The notes under the pieces are model-generated. The model was not told the DNA's origin. It saw only the letters and a list, made by a program, of their open reading frames with translations, and made no database searches. The position numbers and the translations under genes are program-made. Positions 62,967-64,000 of a stretch of DNA of 64,000 bases are shown here, piece by piece (within the stretch, counting starts at the first letter, position 1; every line of letters starts with the position of its first letter). The DNA lies in NCBI RefSeq assembly GCF_022213065.1, contig NZ_JAKLJA010000025.1:53929-117928 (forward strand), in the 5' to 3' direction. The stretch is from Paraburkholderia tagetis. Lineage in GTDB: Bacteria > Pseudomonadota > Gammaproteobacteria > Burkholderiales > Burkholderiaceae.

Positions 62967-63598
62967 GATGCCGTCCCCACCGCCACAAATGACGTGATCA
63001 GCGACAGCGGTTGCGTGTGAAGTTCCGGCGCCGCAGCCTGACCGCTGTGCAACAGGCCAAACACGGCCGTCCGGATCAGGACCGGGTCCATGGTCGAAAA
63101 CTCGCGCTCAATGGAGAGCAGCCTTTGTGGCTCTTTCACGAAGCGTACGATCGCTTGCGACAGCGTCAGTGGGACGAGATCCCGGTTGGCCACAAGGTAT
63201 GGCAGCATGCGCTGCCAGTTGTCGATCCAGATTCGCGCAGCGGCCATCTCGACCGTCGCAATTCGCAGGAGGGGAGTAACGTCTGCGTCAAGCTTGCGTA
63301 ATGGCGTTGATTCGCTTTCAACGCGCTCGGAGTCATCAAGGATAACTAATTTATCTCGATCTGCGTAGCGAACCCAAAAGTCTGCGAGGCGCTGATCTCC
63401 GTCGATCTCGACATAGCCGGGTCGCTCGCAGAAAGTCATGACGGCCGGATCAGCCTCGAGCAGAACCCATTGATCAAGCTCCGCGCGGCGATAGAAAGTC
63501 ATCCGGCGCCCGAGCTTGGGGCTGAACGCTTCGAACCGATGCGCGCCGCGCGGGCGGGCGAACGCAACCGGCTCTGCAATTGGCAGAGAATGTTCCAT
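62963..63598 (-). CDS. TnsA-like endonuclease of element 2
   Basis: 211 residues: RGAHRFEAFSPKLGRRMTFY, LLEADPAVMTFCERPGYVEI and QRLADFWVRYADRDKLVILD. The E-DPxVxxFCERPGxxxIDG...ADFWVR pattern is that of TnsA-type nucleases linked to MuTnsB-like enzymes. It is the first gene of the element, with the probable right-end repeats 66-120 bp upstream. It shares only the core order with the TnsA at 22138. Confidence 0.72.
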   Translation of the reverse strand: MEHSLPIAEPVAFARPRGAHRFEAFSPKLGRRMTFYRRAELDQWVLLEADPAVMTFCERPGYVEIDGDQRLADFWVRYADRDKLVILDDSERVESESTPLRKLDADVTPLLRIATVEMAAARIWIDNWQRMLPYLVANRDLVPLTLSQAIVRFVKEPQRLLSIEREFSTMDPVLIRTAVFGLLHSGQAAAPELHTQPLSLITSFVAVGTAS

Positions 63599-63666
63599 AA
63601 GATCAGCACCTTACGGACGGGATTCGAAGTGTAGGAGGCGGATTGACGAATTTAATACGGACATAT

Positions 63667-63717
63667 GCGAATTGACACTTTTACCTCGTTTCGAGCGCAA
63701 GTAAAAATGTCAATTCG
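63667..63717. repeat. Inverted repeat, probable right end of Tn7-like element 2
   Basis: GCGAATTGACACTTTTAC (63667-63684) and GTAAAAATGTCAATTCGA (63701-63718) are inverted copies matching at about 16 of 17 positions. Each contains the motif GTAAAAGTGTCA seen three times at 54131-54244. The location just before tnsA suits TnsB-binding sites. The precise terminus is unknown. Confidence 0.45.
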
Positions 63718-63875
63718 ATCGCAAGCTCTCTTGTCATTGTGGGTTTGCCGCGGTGACACATTCAGTACGGTCTACGCCCTTTACCTGGCGGAGATCTTCC
63801 GGGAGCGCTCTGCGGCGACGGCTGATGCCGTCAGCCGCGCGATCGAAGCACTGCGGAAGTTGCCGAAACCGGAGC

Positions 63876-64000
63876 CACACTGCATATTCCACGCGTACTC
63901 GAGCGCGAATTCCACGGCGACCCGAGCACCGATTCCACGATGACCCGAGCGCGAATTCCACGCACACCCGAGCGCGAATTCCACGCGTAAGCGAGCAGTA
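63876..64000. repeat. 23-bp tandem repeat at the right window edge
   Basis: Four near-perfect units of CGAGCGCGAATTCCACG plus a variable 6-base spacer begin at 63899, 63922, 63945 and 63968. A diverged unit precedes them at 63876 and a partial one follows at 63991. The constant 23-bp period without a spacer/repeat alternation rules out CRISPR. GAATTCCACG repeats of this kind occur inside the ends of IS21-type elements, so such an element may start just beyond the window. Confidence 0.6.

Noticed and set aside
63876..64000. CRISPR array
   Set aside because: The repeats are contiguous with a 23-bp period and no unique spacers of 30 or more bases, and no cas gene is present anywhere in the window.

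Overview
The window is GC-rich DNA that reads like a member of the Burkholderiaceae (Burkholderia, Paraburkholderia or Caballeronia). This is an inference from protein families and codon bias; no species marker is present. Two KfrA-type genes, two plasmid-style tyrosine recombinases, HicAB and VapBC modules, two Tn7-like gene sets and many broken transposon remnants show an accessory replicon or genomic island built as a mosaic.

Layout. 0-1.7 kb: the end of a Crp/Fnr regulator, then a decayed serine-recombinase element and an IS66 remnant. 2-14.7 kb: a loose set of small envelope and stress genes (lipoprotein, DUF1003, His-rich secreted proteins, Spy/CpxP-like, a frameshifted AI-2E-type permease, two CsbD-like proteins, PRC-barrel, a phospholipase D-family lipoprotein, entericidin), with an IS5-type element interrupting a small gene. 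14.7-21.6 kb: a frameshifted TOTE-type helicase, kfrA, a SNF2 fragment, hicAB, an integrase and vapBC. 22-27.1 kb: a TnsA-TnsB-TnsC-TniQ set on the plus strand. 27.5-34.4 kb: two diverged copies of a four-gene transposition module, tail to tail.

34.7-53.6 kb is the core stress island. A minus-strand block reads small protein - WHLP-motif protein - membrane protein - HPF/sigma fusion - groES - groEL - dnaK - secreted protein. Next come a divergent response regulator and histidine kinase, three hsp20 genes, tRNA-Lys, a second groES-groEL pair, two more hsp20 genes and several small unknown proteins. 53.9-63.7 kb looks like a second Tn7-like element (TnsABC and a short TniQ on the minus strand). 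It carries an unknown six-gene operon and a second kfrA-like/integrase pair, and its left end lies beside a truncated integrase. The right edge has a 23-bp tandem repeat.

Function. The island encodes an extra, mobile chaperone set: DnaK without DnaJ/GrpE, two GroESL pairs and five small heat-shock proteins. Three transcription units start with the same arrangement: a CTTGAAA -35 box, a CTAtyTTA-like -10 box and a conserved leader of about 160 nt. They therefore look co-regulated by heat shock, probably through RpoH. The most unusual gene encodes a protein joining an HPF/RaiA-like ribosome-hibernation domain to sigma-70 regions 2 and 4, placed in the same operon as the chaperonins and DnaK.
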